NCBI RefSeq assembly: GCF_002754375.1
Contig: NZ_PEFF01000001.1
Span: forward strand, 2,562,501 to 2,626,500
Direction of reading: 5' to 3'
From: Variovorax sp. 54
GTDB taxonomy: Bacteria; Pseudomonadota; Gammaproteobacteria; Burkholderiales; Burkholderiaceae_C
DNA length: 64,000 bases
The notes below the pieces were generated by a model. It was not told where the DNA came from, ran no database searches, and worked only from the letters and a program-made list of their open reading frames with translations. Within the stretch, counting starts at the first letter, position 1. Every line of letters starts with the position of its first letter. Shown here piece by piece: positions 51,082 through 59,425 of this stretch. A program made the position numbers and the translations under genes.

Positions 51082-51483
51082 ATGGCCAAACTGCGTCACA
51101 TCGCCCTTGCCGTTCCCGATCCCCAGAAGGCGGCCAAGTTCTACAGCGAGGTCTTCGACCTCACCATCGTCGAGCCCACGCATTCGCCCATCGCCGATGG
51201 CGTGTACCTCACGGACGGCACCATCTGCCTGGCGCTGCTGAACTACAAGACCGACGAGGCCGCCGGCCTCGAAAAAGGCAAGGACTGGATCGGCACGCAC
51301 CACTTCGGCTTCTGGGTCGACGACCTCGACGCACAGCGCAAGGCCATCGAAGACCACGGCGGCACCTTCTTCATGGACCTGCCGCACGACAAGAAGAGCC
51401 TGTACTACGAGATGAAATTCCGCGACCTCGACGGCGTGGTCTTCGACATCTCCGAAGGCGGCTGGGTGGGGGCCCGCAAGTGA
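51082..51483 (+). CDS. Second VOC-family protein of the operon
   Basis: 133 residues from ATG 51082 (AGGAGA upstream). Likely ligands are His6 (LRHIALAVPD), His73 or His74 (IGTHHFGFWVDD) and a carboxylate in DGVVFDISEGGW. KAAKFYSEVFDL is the usual first helix. It is a small single-module VOC enzyme, much shorter than the 49610 one, and may be an isomerase, a glyoxalase-like enzyme or a second cleavage enzyme. Its stop is overlapped by the GTG start of the ATPase gene, so it lies strictly inside the transporter set. Confidence 0.8.
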   Translation: MAKLRHIALAVPDPQKAAKFYSEVFDLTIVEPTHSPIADGVYLTDGTICLALLNYKTDEAAGLEKGKDWIGTHHFGFWVDDLDAQRKAIEDHGGTFFMDLPHDKKSLYYEMKFRDLDGVVFDISEGGWVGARK

Positions 51484-52295
51484 AGCCTGGGACTGTGGCC
51501 ACCGGCGAGGCGACGGTGCGCGCCCCCGGTGCCATCGACACGGCGATCGGCGTCAGCCGCGTGGCGAAGACCTTCGACGCGCGCCACAGCGTGCGCGCGC
51601 TGGAGCAGGTCGACTTCACAGTGCAGCGCGGCGAGTTCGTCTCGATCCTGGGGCCGAGCGGCTGCGGCAAGAGCACCTTGCTGCGCATCGTGGCCGGGCT
51701 CATACAGCCCGACGCCGGCGGCGAGGTGCGCGTGCTCGACCACCTGCAGACGCGGATGTCCGACGACGTGGGCGTGGTGTTCCAGACCCACAACATGCTG
51801 CCGTGGGAGACCGTGGAAGCCAACATCCGCCTCGCGGCCGAGGTGCGCAAGCTGCCGAAGAAGGACATCGACGAACGCGTGGAAGCGCTGCTGCCGATCC
51901 TCAAGCTGGAGAAGTTCCGCCGCAACTATCCGCACGAACTCTCGGGCGGCATGCGCCAGCGCGCCGCGCTCGGACAGATCCTCGTGATGCGGCCCCAGGT
52001 GCTGCTGCTCGACGAGCCCTTCGGGGCGCTCGACGCGCTCACGCGCGACCAGCTCAACGTCGAGCTGCTGCGCCTGTGGCAGGAGATGCGCCAGACGGTG
52101 ATCCTCATCACCCACAGCATCTCGGAGGCCGTCTTTCTTTCGGACCGCGTGCTCGTGATGTCCGAGCGGCCGGGCCGCATCGTCGAGGACATCCGCATCG
52201 ACCTGCCGCGCCCGCGCGACCCGCGCACCACCAAGGAAGCGGCCGCCTTCGGCCACTACGTGGTGCAGCTGGGCCATCTGATGGGCGTCGACTGA
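51480..52295 (+). CDS. ABC transporter ATP-binding protein (SsuB/TauB/ThiZ-like)
   Basis: 271 residues from GTG 51480, overlapping the previous stop by four bases. Walker A GPSGCGKST (about 60-68), Q-loop VFQTHNMLPWE, signature LSGGMRQRAALG (about 156), Walker B VLLLDEPFGALDALT, H-loop ILITHSISEAVFLS. These are diagnostic of importers of the nitrate/sulfonate/taurine type. It energises the permease at 50255. Confidence 0.95.
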   Translation: MKPGTVATGEATVRAPGAIDTAIGVSRVAKTFDARHSVRALEQVDFTVQRGEFVSILGPSGCGKSTLLRIVAGLIQPDAGGEVRVLDHLQTRMSDDVGVVFQTHNMLPWETVEANIRLAAEVRKLPKKDIDERVEALLPILKLEKFRRNYPHELSGGMRQRAALGQILVMRPQVLLLDEPFGALDALTRDQLNVELLRLWQEMRQTVILITHSISEAVFLSDRVLVMSERPGRIVEDIRIDLPRPRDPRTTKEAAAFGHYVVQLGHLMGVD

Positions 52296-52335
52296 CGTCG
52301 CCCCTCGCCCCCTTTTTCTTCCGGAGCTTTCTGCC

Positions 52336-53229
52336 TTGAACCTCTCGAAATTCCACGGCGTCGTGCCCGCCATGGCCACGCCTTTCACCGCCGACCACCG
52401 GCTCGACGAAGCCCGCGTCGGCGAGCTGATCGACAGCTACATCCGCGCCGGCGTGCACGGCATCTCGGTCGCCGGCAGCCAGGGCGAGTTCTTCGCCCTG
52501 GACACCGACGAGCACATCCGGCTGCTGGAGCTGTCGATGCGCGCCATCGACGGCCGCGTGCCGCTGTACGCGGGCACCGGCGGCGCCACCACGCGCCAGG
52601 CCATGGCGCTCACGCAGGCGGCCGAAGCCCTGGGCGCCGACCTGGCGCTGGTGATCACGCCGTATTTCGTGCAGCCCACGCAGGACGAGCTGGTGGCCCA
52701 CTACACCGCCGTGGCACGCGCGACGAAGCTGCCTGTGATGCTCTACAACAACCCGCCGCGCACCAGCGTCAACGTGCTGCCCGCCACGCTCGCACGCTGC
52801 ATGCAGGCGGCCGACAACATCGTGGGCATGAAGGACTCGGGCGGCGACCTCACGCAGTCCATCGAGTACCTGCTGACCGCGCCGCGCCCCGCGCTGCTGT
52901 TCTCGGGCCGCGACACCATCGCGCTGTCGATGATGTTCCACGGCGCGCAGGGCACCATCTCGCCCGCCGCCAATGTGTTCCCCGAGCTCATGGTGCGCCT
53001 GTACGACGCGCTGCGCGCCGGCCGCCACGACGAGGCGCTGCGCCTGTCGAACGTGTTCGCGCCGCTGCGTGCGGCCTGGGCCTGGGGCTCGTTCCCGGTC
53101 GTCATCAAGGAGGCCATGACCCTCGCGGGTCGCAGCGCCGGGCCGACGCGCCCGCCCGTGGCCGGGCTGTCCGAGAAGGTGCGCGCCGACCTGCAGGCCG
53201 TGGTCGCCCGCATCGCCGAGAGCGCGTAG
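52336..53229 (+). CDS. DapA/NAL-family aldolase or hydratase-lyase
   Basis: 297 residues from TTG 52336 (GGAG about ten bases upstream), beginning MNLSKFHGVVPAMATPFTAD. Class I aldolase features: GISVAGSQGEFFAL (normally GS/T-T-GE), the catalytic Tyr in LVITPYFVQPTQDEL, YNNPPRTSVNV, and the Schiff-base Lys in IVGMKDSGGDL. The DapA family holds dihydrodipicolinate synthase, N-acetylneuraminate lyase, KDG aldolase and aromatic hydratase-aldolases. In an operon with ring-cleavage-like enzymes, a pyruvate-releasing aldolase is the best inference; lysine synthesis is unlikely here. Confidence 0.85.
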   Translation: MNLSKFHGVVPAMATPFTADHRLDEARVGELIDSYIRAGVHGISVAGSQGEFFALDTDEHIRLLELSMRAIDGRVPLYAGTGGATTRQAMALTQAAEALGADLALVITPYFVQPTQDELVAHYTAVARATKLPVMLYNNPPRTSVNVLPATLARCMQAADNIVGMKDSGGDLTQSIEYLLTAPRPALLFSGRDTIALSMMFHGAQGTISPAANVFPELMVRLYDALRAGRHDEALRLSNVFAPLRAAWAWGSFPVVIKEAMTLAGRSAGPTRPPVAGLSEKVRADLQAVVARIAESA

Positions 53230-53234
53230 CCCGC

Positions 53235-54071
53235 ATGCCGGCGAACCCCACCGACGGCGAGCGCCGCTACAACGCGCGCCTGGCCGTCCCGCACTACCAG
53301 CGCATCTTCGACGGCTGGGCGCGCGCGTCCGCCGCGGTGCGTGCCGGCGCGCCGGGTCGGCTCGACCTGGCCTACGGGCCGGACCCAGCCGAACGGCTCG
53401 ACCTGTTCCTGCCCGCAGGCCGCCCGCGCGGCACGCTGATGTACATCCACGGCGGCTACTGGCGCTCGCTCGACAAGAGCGACGCCTCGCTGGTCGCACC
53501 GCCCTTCACCGCCGCCGGCTATGCGGTGGCGGTGGTCAACTACGCGCTGTGCCCCGCAGTGAGCGTGGAGACCATCGTCGCGCAGATGCGCAGCGCGGCA
53601 GCCTGGCTCGCCGCGCACCACGCGCAGTGGGACGCACCGCCCGGGCGCCTGTTCGCCTGCGGGCATTCGGCCGGCGGGCACCTGGCAGCGATGCTGCTGG
53701 CCACGGCACCCGAGGTGAAAGCCGCCGTCTGCATCAGCGCGCTGTACGACCTGCGCCCACTGCTCGACGTGCCGTCGGTGATGGAAGCCACGCGCTTCAC
53801 GCCGCTCAGCGCGGCGGCCCTGAGCCCCGCCCTGTTGCGACCGGTCGCCAGCGCGCCCTTGCTCACCGCGCTGGGCAGCGAGGAGAACGCCGGCTTTCAC
53901 GAACAAAGCGGGATCATTCGGCGCCAGTGGCACGGCGTGCACGCCGGCCACATCGACTGCCCCGGCCACGCTCACTTCTCGATCCTCGACGCACTGACGC
54001 AAGCCGACGGCGCCATCGCGACCGCGGCGCTTCGCCTGATGCGGTCCTTCGACGACACACCTTCCCCATGA
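53235..54071 (+). CDS. Alpha/beta hydrolase, kynurenine formamidase-like
   Basis: 278 residues. The oxyanion-hole motif HGGYWRSLDKSD is at about 73-84 and the nucleophile elbow GHSAGGHLAAMLLA is at about 155; the catalytic His is in HAGHIDCPGHAHFSI near the end. The sequence start YNARLAVPHYQRIFDGWARA and the HGG-x-W pattern match the bacterial and eukaryotic arylformamidase-like hydrolases. It could cleave an N-formyl, amide or ester intermediate. It begins 5 bp after the DapA-like stop and is coupled (ATGA) to the next gene. Confidence 0.85.
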   Translation: MPANPTDGERRYNARLAVPHYQRIFDGWARASAAVRAGAPGRLDLAYGPDPAERLDLFLPAGRPRGTLMYIHGGYWRSLDKSDASLVAPPFTAAGYAVAVVNYALCPAVSVETIVAQMRSAAAWLAAHHAQWDAPPGRLFACGHSAGGHLAAMLLATAPEVKAAVCISALYDLRPLLDVPSVMEATRFTPLSAAALSPALLRPVASAPLLTALGSEENAGFHEQSGIIRRQWHGVHAGHIDCPGHAHFSILDALTQADGAIATAALRLMRSFDDTPSP

Positions 54072-54658
54072 TTCCAGACAGCGCCCTCGACACCCTTTTT
54101 CGCCAGGCCCGTTCGCACAACGGCTGGCTGCCCCGACCGGTCAGCGAAGCGCAACTGCGCCAGATCCACGAGCTCGTGAAATGGGGGCCGACCTCGGCCA
54201 ACTGCTCGCCGATGCGCGTGGTCTTCGTGCGCACCGACGAAGGCCGCGAACGCCTGCGCCCCCTGCTCTCGCCCGGCAATGTCGACAAGACCATGACGGC
54301 GCCCGTCACCGCGATCCTCGGTTTCGACACGGCCTTCTACCGCGAGCTGCCACGGCTCTTTCCGCACCGGCCCGCGATGCAGGACGACTTCACCGGGCCC
54401 GACAAGGAGGCGCACGCGCTGCGCACGGCCTTTCGCAACGCGAGCCTGCAGGCCGGCTACTTCATGCTCGCGGCACGCGCCATCGGGCTGGACTGCGGGC
54501 CGATGTCGGGCTTTGACGCCGCAGGCATGGATGCGGCGTTCTGGCACGGCACCTCGGTGCGCACGAACTTCCTGTGCAACCTCGGCCACGGCGACCCTGC
54601 CCAGCTGTTCGACCGCCACCCGAGGCTTGCGTTCGAAGAAGCCTGCCGCTTCGCCTGA
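54068..54658 (+). CDS. Nitroreductase family, RutE/HadB-like malonic semialdehyde reductase
   Basis: 196 residues, ATG 54068 overlapping the previous stop. FMN-site features: ARSHNGWLPRPVSEAQLRQI, WGPTSANCSPMRVVFVR, NASLQAGYFMLAARAIGLDC and GPMSGFDAAGMDAAF. This is the RutE subgroup, whose best known member reduces malonic semialdehyde to 3-hydroxypropionate in uracil degradation. A small aldehyde or acid semialdehyde released by the aldolase step is a plausible substrate. Other rut genes are absent, so this is not the Rut operon itself. Confidence 0.85.
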   Translation: MIPDSALDTLFRQARSHNGWLPRPVSEAQLRQIHELVKWGPTSANCSPMRVVFVRTDEGRERLRPLLSPGNVDKTMTAPVTAILGFDTAFYRELPRLFPHRPAMQDDFTGPDKEAHALRTAFRNASLQAGYFMLAARAIGLDCGPMSGFDAAGMDAAFWHGTSVRTNFLCNLGHGDPAQLFDRHPRLAFEEACRFA

Positions 54659-54668
54659 GGGTCGCACG

Positions 54669-55412
54669 ATGCTTGTCGATGCGACGTTGATCGCCGCAGC
54701 CTTCGTGGCGGGCGCCCTGAACGCGGTGGCCGGGGGCGGCAGCTTCCTCACGCTTCCGGCCCTGGTGTTCGCCGGCGTGCCCGCCGTCAGCGCCAACGCC
54801 ACGGGCACGCTCGCGCTGCTGCCCGGTTACCTGTCGGCGGCCTGGGGCTTGCGCGGCGACACCCAACCGCCGCCCGGGCTGTCCATGCGGACGCTCGTGG
54901 TGCTCTCGCTGATCGGTGGCAGCACCGGCGCGCTGCTGCTCCTGTTGACGCCCGATGCCACCTTCCGCCGCGTCGTGCCCTGGCTGCTGCTGCTCGCCAC
55001 CTTGCTGTTCGTGCTGGCACCGCGCCTCACGGCCTCGCGCCAGTCGGGCGCGCACCGGCCGGCGGTCGCGATGGTCTCGGTGCTCGCCGTCACGGTCTAC
55101 GGCGGCTACTTCAACGGCGGGCTGGGCATCCTGCTGCTGGCACTGTTCGGCTTGCTCGGCCAGACCCGCCTGCTGGCTGCCAACGGGCTCAAGAACCAGG
55201 TGTCGGCGCTGCTCACGCTGATCGCGGTCGCCCTCTATGCCTGGGGCGGCCTCATTGCCTGGCGCGAGGCCGCGATCATGGCGGGCGCCGCGCTGCTCGG
55301 CGGCTACCTCGGTGCCCGGGGCGCGCGGCGCCTGCCGCCTGCCTGGCTGCGCGCGGGCATCGTCGCCACGGGGCTGACGATGAGCCTGCTGTTCTTTCTT
55401 CGCTCATCGTGA
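54669..55412 (+). CDS. TSUP (TauE/SafE) family membrane exporter
   Basis: 247 residues with about eight membrane segments and two repeats of the family motif: GALNAVAGGGSFLTLPALVF near residue 15 and GGYFNGGLGILLLALFGLLG near 140. TSUP proteins export or import sulfite, sulfoacetate and other small organic anions. The gene is 10 bp after the RutE-like gene and is the last of the operon. A sulfur-containing substrate is worth considering because the ABC importer is also of the sulfonate-type class, but no desulfonation enzyme is visible. Confidence 0.88.
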   Translation: MLVDATLIAAAFVAGALNAVAGGGSFLTLPALVFAGVPAVSANATGTLALLPGYLSAAWGLRGDTQPPPGLSMRTLVVLSLIGGSTGALLLLLTPDATFRRVVPWLLLLATLLFVLAPRLTASRQSGAHRPAVAMVSVLAVTVYGGYFNGGLGILLLALFGLLGQTRLLAANGLKNQVSALLTLIAVALYAWGGLIAWREAAIMAGAALLGGYLGARGARRLPPAWLRAGIVATGLTMSLLFFLRSS

Positions 55413-55440
55413 AGGCCCGATGGACGCTGCGCCAACGCGT

Positions 55441-56382
55441 TCACACGCCGATGCGCTTGAAGGTGTTCGACCGCAGCAGCCCGATGAAGGCCTGGCTCGC
55501 GCGGCTGGCACGGTAGGTCGTCCCGAAAGCCAGGCAGGCACGGAACACGAGCGCCGGTTCGAAAGGCACGCTGGCCAGGCCCTGGTTGTGGAACTTGTGC
55601 GCCACGATGGGATTTGTGATCGCGATACCCGCGCCGGCCAGCGCCATTTCGCATTGCGTGAGGCTGTAGGGCGTGCTGATCGCAGGCTGCCAAGGCACGC
55701 CGGCTTCGACGAAACTGCGCATCATCTCGGCGCATGTGGGAGCCGGCGGAGAAAGCGCGATGACGGCTTCGCCCGCAAGATCGGCAGGGACCAGAACCGC
55801 TCGCCGCGCCAGACGATGGCTGACCGGCATGGCGCAGACAGCGGGCACCTCGTAGAAGCTCGAGGCCGTCAGCCCGGCAAGATCGACCTCGTCGCTGAGC
55901 ACCGCGAAGTCCACCTTCCCCGCCAACAGCGCGTCGCGAATGCTGCGTGAACTCTCCACCATCAAGGTGAGGCGGATCGTGGGAAAGCTCTGCCTGAACT
56001 GTCCCACCGTGTCCGGCAGCACTGCGGTGGCAAGCGCATGGAGGCATGCCACCGTCAATTCGCCCTTCGCCGGCGAGCGCAATGCGTCGAGGCGCGCGCC
56101 GACGCGCTCCATGGCGCCGAACACCTCGTCGATGTCGCCCACCAAAGCCTGCGCGGCCTCCGTCGCGGCAACGCGGCCATGACGCCGGGTGAGCAACTCC
56201 ACACCGCAGTCGCGCTGCAGTTGCGACAGCGTCTGCGTCACCGACGGCTGACTGATGTGCAAAGCCTGCGCCGCCCGGCTCAGCGAGCCGAGTTGCACCA
56301 CGGCCCGCAGCACTTCGAGCTGGCGCAACGTCGGTGTCCAGTCAGGGGCAGGGGCAGGGGCGGATGGGGTCTGACGAGCCAT
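55441..56382 (-). CDS. LysR-family transcriptional regulator
   Basis: 313 residues. Winged HTH at about 18-75: LRQLEVLRAVVQLGSLSRAA, QALHISQPSVTQTLSQLQRD, VELLTRRHGRVAAT. The effector domain (about 100-310) is a periplasmic-binding fold, with KGELTVACLHALATAVLPDT and AGAGIAITNPIVAHKFHNQG. It is divergent from the PLP enzyme and Bug receptor pair, with a 68-bp shared control region that has a good LysR box, so it almost certainly controls them. It converges on the TSUP gene. Confidence 0.92.
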   Translation of the reverse strand: MARQTPSAPAPAPDWTPTLRQLEVLRAVVQLGSLSRAAQALHISQPSVTQTLSQLQRDCGVELLTRRHGRVAATEAAQALVGDIDEVFGAMERVGARLDALRSPAKGELTVACLHALATAVLPDTVGQFRQSFPTIRLTLMVESSRSIRDALLAGKVDFAVLSDEVDLAGLTASSFYEVPAVCAMPVSHRLARRAVLVPADLAGEAVIALSPPAPTCAEMMRSFVEAGVPWQPAISTPYSLTQCEMALAGAGIAITNPIVAHKFHNQGLASVPFEPALVFRACLAFGTTYRASRASQAFIGLLRSNTFKRIGV

Positions 56383-56390
56383 AAGGCCAA

Positions 56391-56405
56391 CTTATATACC
56401 CTAAG
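56391..56405. promoter_or_regulatory. LysR-type binding site (T-N11-A)
   Basis: CTTATATACCCTAAG is a dyad with arms CTTA and TAAG; T56392 and A56404 give exactly T-N11-A. The direct repeat TAAGGCC (56382-56388 and 56402-56408) overlaps it. Located in the 68-bp gap between the LysR gene and its divergent target. Confidence 0.65.
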
Positions 56406-56450
56406 GCCCGCTGGCTGGCCGCGCTGCTGTTCGCTGCCTAGACTGCCCGC

Positions 56451-57656
56451 ATGCCTTTTCCCGCCCCCACAGACTTGCAGCCCGCGCATCGCAGCGGGTT
56501 GCGCTGGAACCCCGCTCTCGAGGGGCTGCGTTGCCTCTCGTGCGGAACGCTCTATCCCGTCTCACTGCGCCACGATGGCTGCGCGAAGTGCGCCGCGGCC
56601 GGCCGCCATGTGAGCCTGGCCGCTTCCTATGCGGGCGCTCCTGGCCAGGGCATCTCGCTGCCCTTTCTTGGCTTCGTGAAGCAGACACAGGCCGGGACCT
56701 CGCGCTCGCTGCCGGCGTTCGCCAAAGCCCTGGGCGTCGCGCAGCTCACGGTGCACGACGAAAGCCGCAATCCCTCGGGCTCACACAAGGACCGCATGTC
56801 GGCGTTCGGCGTGGCGCACGCGCTGCTGGCCGGCGCCGACACGTTGGTGCTGGCCTCGAGCGGCAACGCGGCCCTCTCCGCAGCGGTCTACGCGCGCGCA
56901 GCCGGCCTGCGCTGCGAAGTCGCGACATACGCCGACATGCCGCAGTCCTATGTCGAAGCGCTGCAAGCCCAGGGGGCTGCGCGGCTCGTCTTCCCGGACA
57001 ACCAGGGACGTTGGGACCACGTGGCCCGCCGCGCCGGTGACACGGGCGTCTTGCCGTTGACCAACTATCACCTGCCCGCCTTGGGCGGTGCACCGCTTGC
57101 CATCGAGGGCTACAAGACGATCGCGGCCGAAATGGCTTCTTGGGACAAGTTGCCAGACCACATCGTGGTGCCGACGGCACGCGGCGATCTGCTCTGGGGG
57201 ATCTATCGCGGACTGTCGGAACTTCAAGCCGCGGGACGCATACGGGCCATGCCGCAGCTGTGGGCCGTGGAGCCGTTTCCCCGCCTCTCCCTGGTCTTGA
57301 AAGGGGCCTCGCTGCACGCCTCCCACCCCGGCCAGACAGCCCAGTTCTCGACCGCCGGCGCCACGACCACCTGGCTGCAGCATCAGGCCGTCACCACAAC
57401 GGGTGGAGGCGCGGTGGCGATCGACGACACGACGGCCCGGCGGGCAAGGGTCAGCTGGCAGGCCGTGGGCAGCCAGCCCGAGCTTTGCGCGGCCGCGACC
57501 CTGGCTGCCGCACAGCAACTCGTCGCCACGCAGCGCATCGCCCCGTCCTCGCACGTCTGCCTGGTGCTGACCGCCAATGCCACGCGCGACCCGGCGTGGC
57601 CGGACCCGGCCACCACCCCTTCCTTGCTCCAACCTTCCCACGGAGTCCCCGCATGA
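56451..57656 (+). CDS. PLP-dependent fold-type II enzyme with zinc ribbon, threonine synthase-like
   Basis: 401 residues. An N-terminal rubredoxin-like zinc ribbon has Cys28, Cys31, Cys44 and Cys47 (RCLSCGTLYP; DGCAKC). The PLP Lys is K113 in NPSGSHKDRMSAFG, and the cofactor phosphate loop is SSGNAALSAAVYA (about 135). GTSRSLPAFAKALGVAQLTV and NYHLPALGGAPLAIEGYKTI also fit threonine synthase, but the context is catabolic: a LysR regulator and an organic acid receptor. A lyase or ammonia-lyase acting on an amino acid, such as threonine, diaminopropionate or a hydroxyamino acid, is as likely as synthesis. The stop overlaps the next ATG (ATGA). Confidence 0.8.
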   Translation: MPFPAPTDLQPAHRSGLRWNPALEGLRCLSCGTLYPVSLRHDGCAKCAAAGRHVSLAASYAGAPGQGISLPFLGFVKQTQAGTSRSLPAFAKALGVAQLTVHDESRNPSGSHKDRMSAFGVAHALLAGADTLVLASSGNAALSAAVYARAAGLRCEVATYADMPQSYVEALQAQGAARLVFPDNQGRWDHVARRAGDTGVLPLTNYHLPALGGAPLAIEGYKTIAAEMASWDKLPDHIVVPTARGDLLWGIYRGLSELQAAGRIRAMPQLWAVEPFPRLSLVLKGASLHASHPGQTAQFSTAGATTTWLQHQAVTTTGGGAVAIDDTTARRARVSWQAVGSQPELCAAATLAAAQQLVATQRIAPSSHVCLVLTANATRDPAWPDPATTPSLLQPSHGVPA

Positions 57657-58621
57657 CGCTGCATCCCTCACGACGCCAGGCCGTCCTTGCGCTCCTTGCC
57701 GCCGGCCTCGCAGGCCAGGCGAGCGCCCAAACCGTGCCGATCAGGATCGTGGTGCCTTGGGCGCCAGGCGGCAGCACCGACGCCATCGCACGGGTGCTTG
57801 CGCAGCGGCTGTCAGAAACCATGGGCCGCACCGTGCTCGTCGACAACAGACCGGGCGCGGCCGGGCAGATCGGCACCGATTCAGTCGCCAAGGCGCCCCC
57901 CGACGGGAACAGCCTGCTGATCGTGGAATTGCCGCACGCCATCGCACCCGCGGTGACGGCGAAGCTTCCCTATGACCTCCTGCGCGACTTCGCACCCGTC
58001 ACGCTGCTGGGCACGACGCCACTCGTTTTCTTCACCAGTGCCGATCCAGCGGCGCCCACCGACTTCGCGAGTTTCGTGGCACGCGCCAAAAGCGAGCCGC
58101 CTCTCGCGTTGGCCCACAGCGGAGCAGGGACCGTGAGCCACCTGTCTTCTGAATTGCTCGCCGCGCGCAGCGGATTGAAATTCACCCTCGTGCCCTACAA
58201 GGGCTCCGCGCCGGCGCTGGTCGATGTCGCCGGCGGCATCGTCGCCGGGCACTTCTCGTCCCTGGCAGCCGGTGCGTCGCTCTACCAATCGGGCAAGCTG
58301 CGCGCCCTCGCCGTCACTTCTGCGAGCCGCATCCCCCTGCTGGCGAACGTGCCCACGCTGAAGGAGCTCGGTGTGCGCGACATGGAGATCGACCAGTGGT
58401 GGGCCCTGGTGGCGCCGGCGCACGCCAACACGGACATGCTCGAGAAGCTGCGCGGCCAGGTGTCAGCGGTCATGGCCCACCCGGGTGTGAAGGACAAGCT
58501 CTCGTCGCTGGGCATCGTGCTGCGCTTTTCATCGTCCAGGCCCGAGTTGGCCGAGTTCATGCAAGGCGAAGTCCGACGCTGGGGAGCCGTCGCGCGCAGC
58601 CTCGCCCTGAAGCCGGAATAG
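57653..58621 (+). CDS. Bug-family (TTT) periplasmic solute-binding receptor
   Basis: 322 residues, signal peptide ending ASAQT. Diagnostic segments: IVVPWAPGGSTDAIARVLAQ, VLVDNRPGAAGQIGTDSVAK, and the domain-2 pocket LVPYKGSAPALVDVAGG. It is coupled to the PLP enzyme gene upstream, so its ligand is presumably a precursor or product of that enzyme (an amino acid or keto acid). No permease genes are present nearby, as is common for Bug proteins. Confidence 0.92.
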   Translation: MTLHPSRRQAVLALLAAGLAGQASAQTVPIRIVVPWAPGGSTDAIARVLAQRLSETMGRTVLVDNRPGAAGQIGTDSVAKAPPDGNSLLIVELPHAIAPAVTAKLPYDLLRDFAPVTLLGTTPLVFFTSADPAAPTDFASFVARAKSEPPLALAHSGAGTVSHLSSELLAARSGLKFTLVPYKGSAPALVDVAGGIVAGHFSSLAAGASLYQSGKLRALAVTSASRIPLLANVPTLKELGVRDMEIDQWWALVAPAHANTDMLEKLRGQVSAVMAHPGVKDKLSSLGIVLRFSSSRPELAEFMQGEVRRWGAVARSLALKPE

Positions 58622-58672
58622 GCTGACAGGCCGCTCGGAATCTGGGCCACTGCCCGCGGGTTGCCGGCAGCT

Positions 58673-59374
58673 TCAGGCCGGTTTGCGCGCCCTGCCGCCG
58701 AAGATCGCAGTTCCCACTCTGACCATCGTGCTGCCGGCACTGACCGCCGCTTCGAGGTCCCCACTCATGCCCAGCGACAGCGTGTCCAGCGCGATGCCCG
58801 CGGCGCGGATCGACTCGAACACCGCATGCGCACGCAGGCACAGTTCGCGCTGCGCCGCGAAATCGGGCGCCGGTTCGGGGATCGCCATGAGCCCGCGCAG
58901 CTGCAGCTGTGGCAAGGCCGCCACAGCGCGCGCGAGGGCCAATGCCTCTTCCGGCGGCACGCCGGACTTGTTCGCGCCGCCGTCCACGTTGACCTGCAGG
59001 CACACCTGAAGCGGCGGCAGATGGGCCGGCCGCTGGACCGACAGGCGCTCGGCGATCTTCAGGCGGTCGATGCTGTGGACCCAGTCGAACTGCTCGGCCA
59101 CGGGCCGCGTCTTGTTGCTCTGCAGAGGGCCGATGCAGTGCCATTCGAGCCCCGCGCGCAGGTCGGCCAGCGCGGCGATCTTGTCCAGGCCCTCCTGCAC
59201 GTAGTTCTCGCCGAACGCCGCCTGGCCGGCCGCGTGCGCCTCGCGCACGGCCTCCGGCCCGAAGGTCTTGGACACCGCCAGCAGGCGCACCGCCAACGGG
59301 TCGCGCCCGGCGTCTGCACAGGCCTGGTCGATCCGGGCCCTTACTTGCTGGAGGTCGTCGCCAATCATCGTCAT
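58673..59374 (-). CDS. yggS: YggS/PLPBP family PLP homeostasis protein
   Basis: 233 residues from ATG 59374 (59368 also possible). The PLP Lys is in VRLLAVSKTFGPEAVREAHA, and GENYVQEGLDK, WHCIGPLQSNKTRPVAEQFD, VNVDGGANKSGVPPEEALAL and SLGMSGDLEAAVSAGSTMVR complete the pattern of the single-domain alanine-racemase-fold family. The protein has no racemase activity; it buffers PLP and affects amino acid pools. Divergent from pilT across 51 bp, the usual arrangement in proteobacteria. Confidence 0.93.
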   Translation of the reverse strand: MTMIGDDLQQVRARIDQACADAGRDPLAVRLLAVSKTFGPEAVREAHAAGQAAFGENYVQEGLDKIAALADLRAGLEWHCIGPLQSNKTRPVAEQFDWVHSIDRLKIAERLSVQRPAHLPPLQVCLQVNVDGGANKSGVPPEEALALARAVAALPQLQLRGLMAIPEPAPDFAAQRELCLRAHAVFESIRAAGIALDTLSLGMSGDLEAAVSAGSTMVRVGTAIFGGRARKPA

Positions 59375-59425
59375 AATCTTCCGAATTCGTATCAAAACGT
59401 CACTAAAGCCTGCCCGAGGAGCCCC

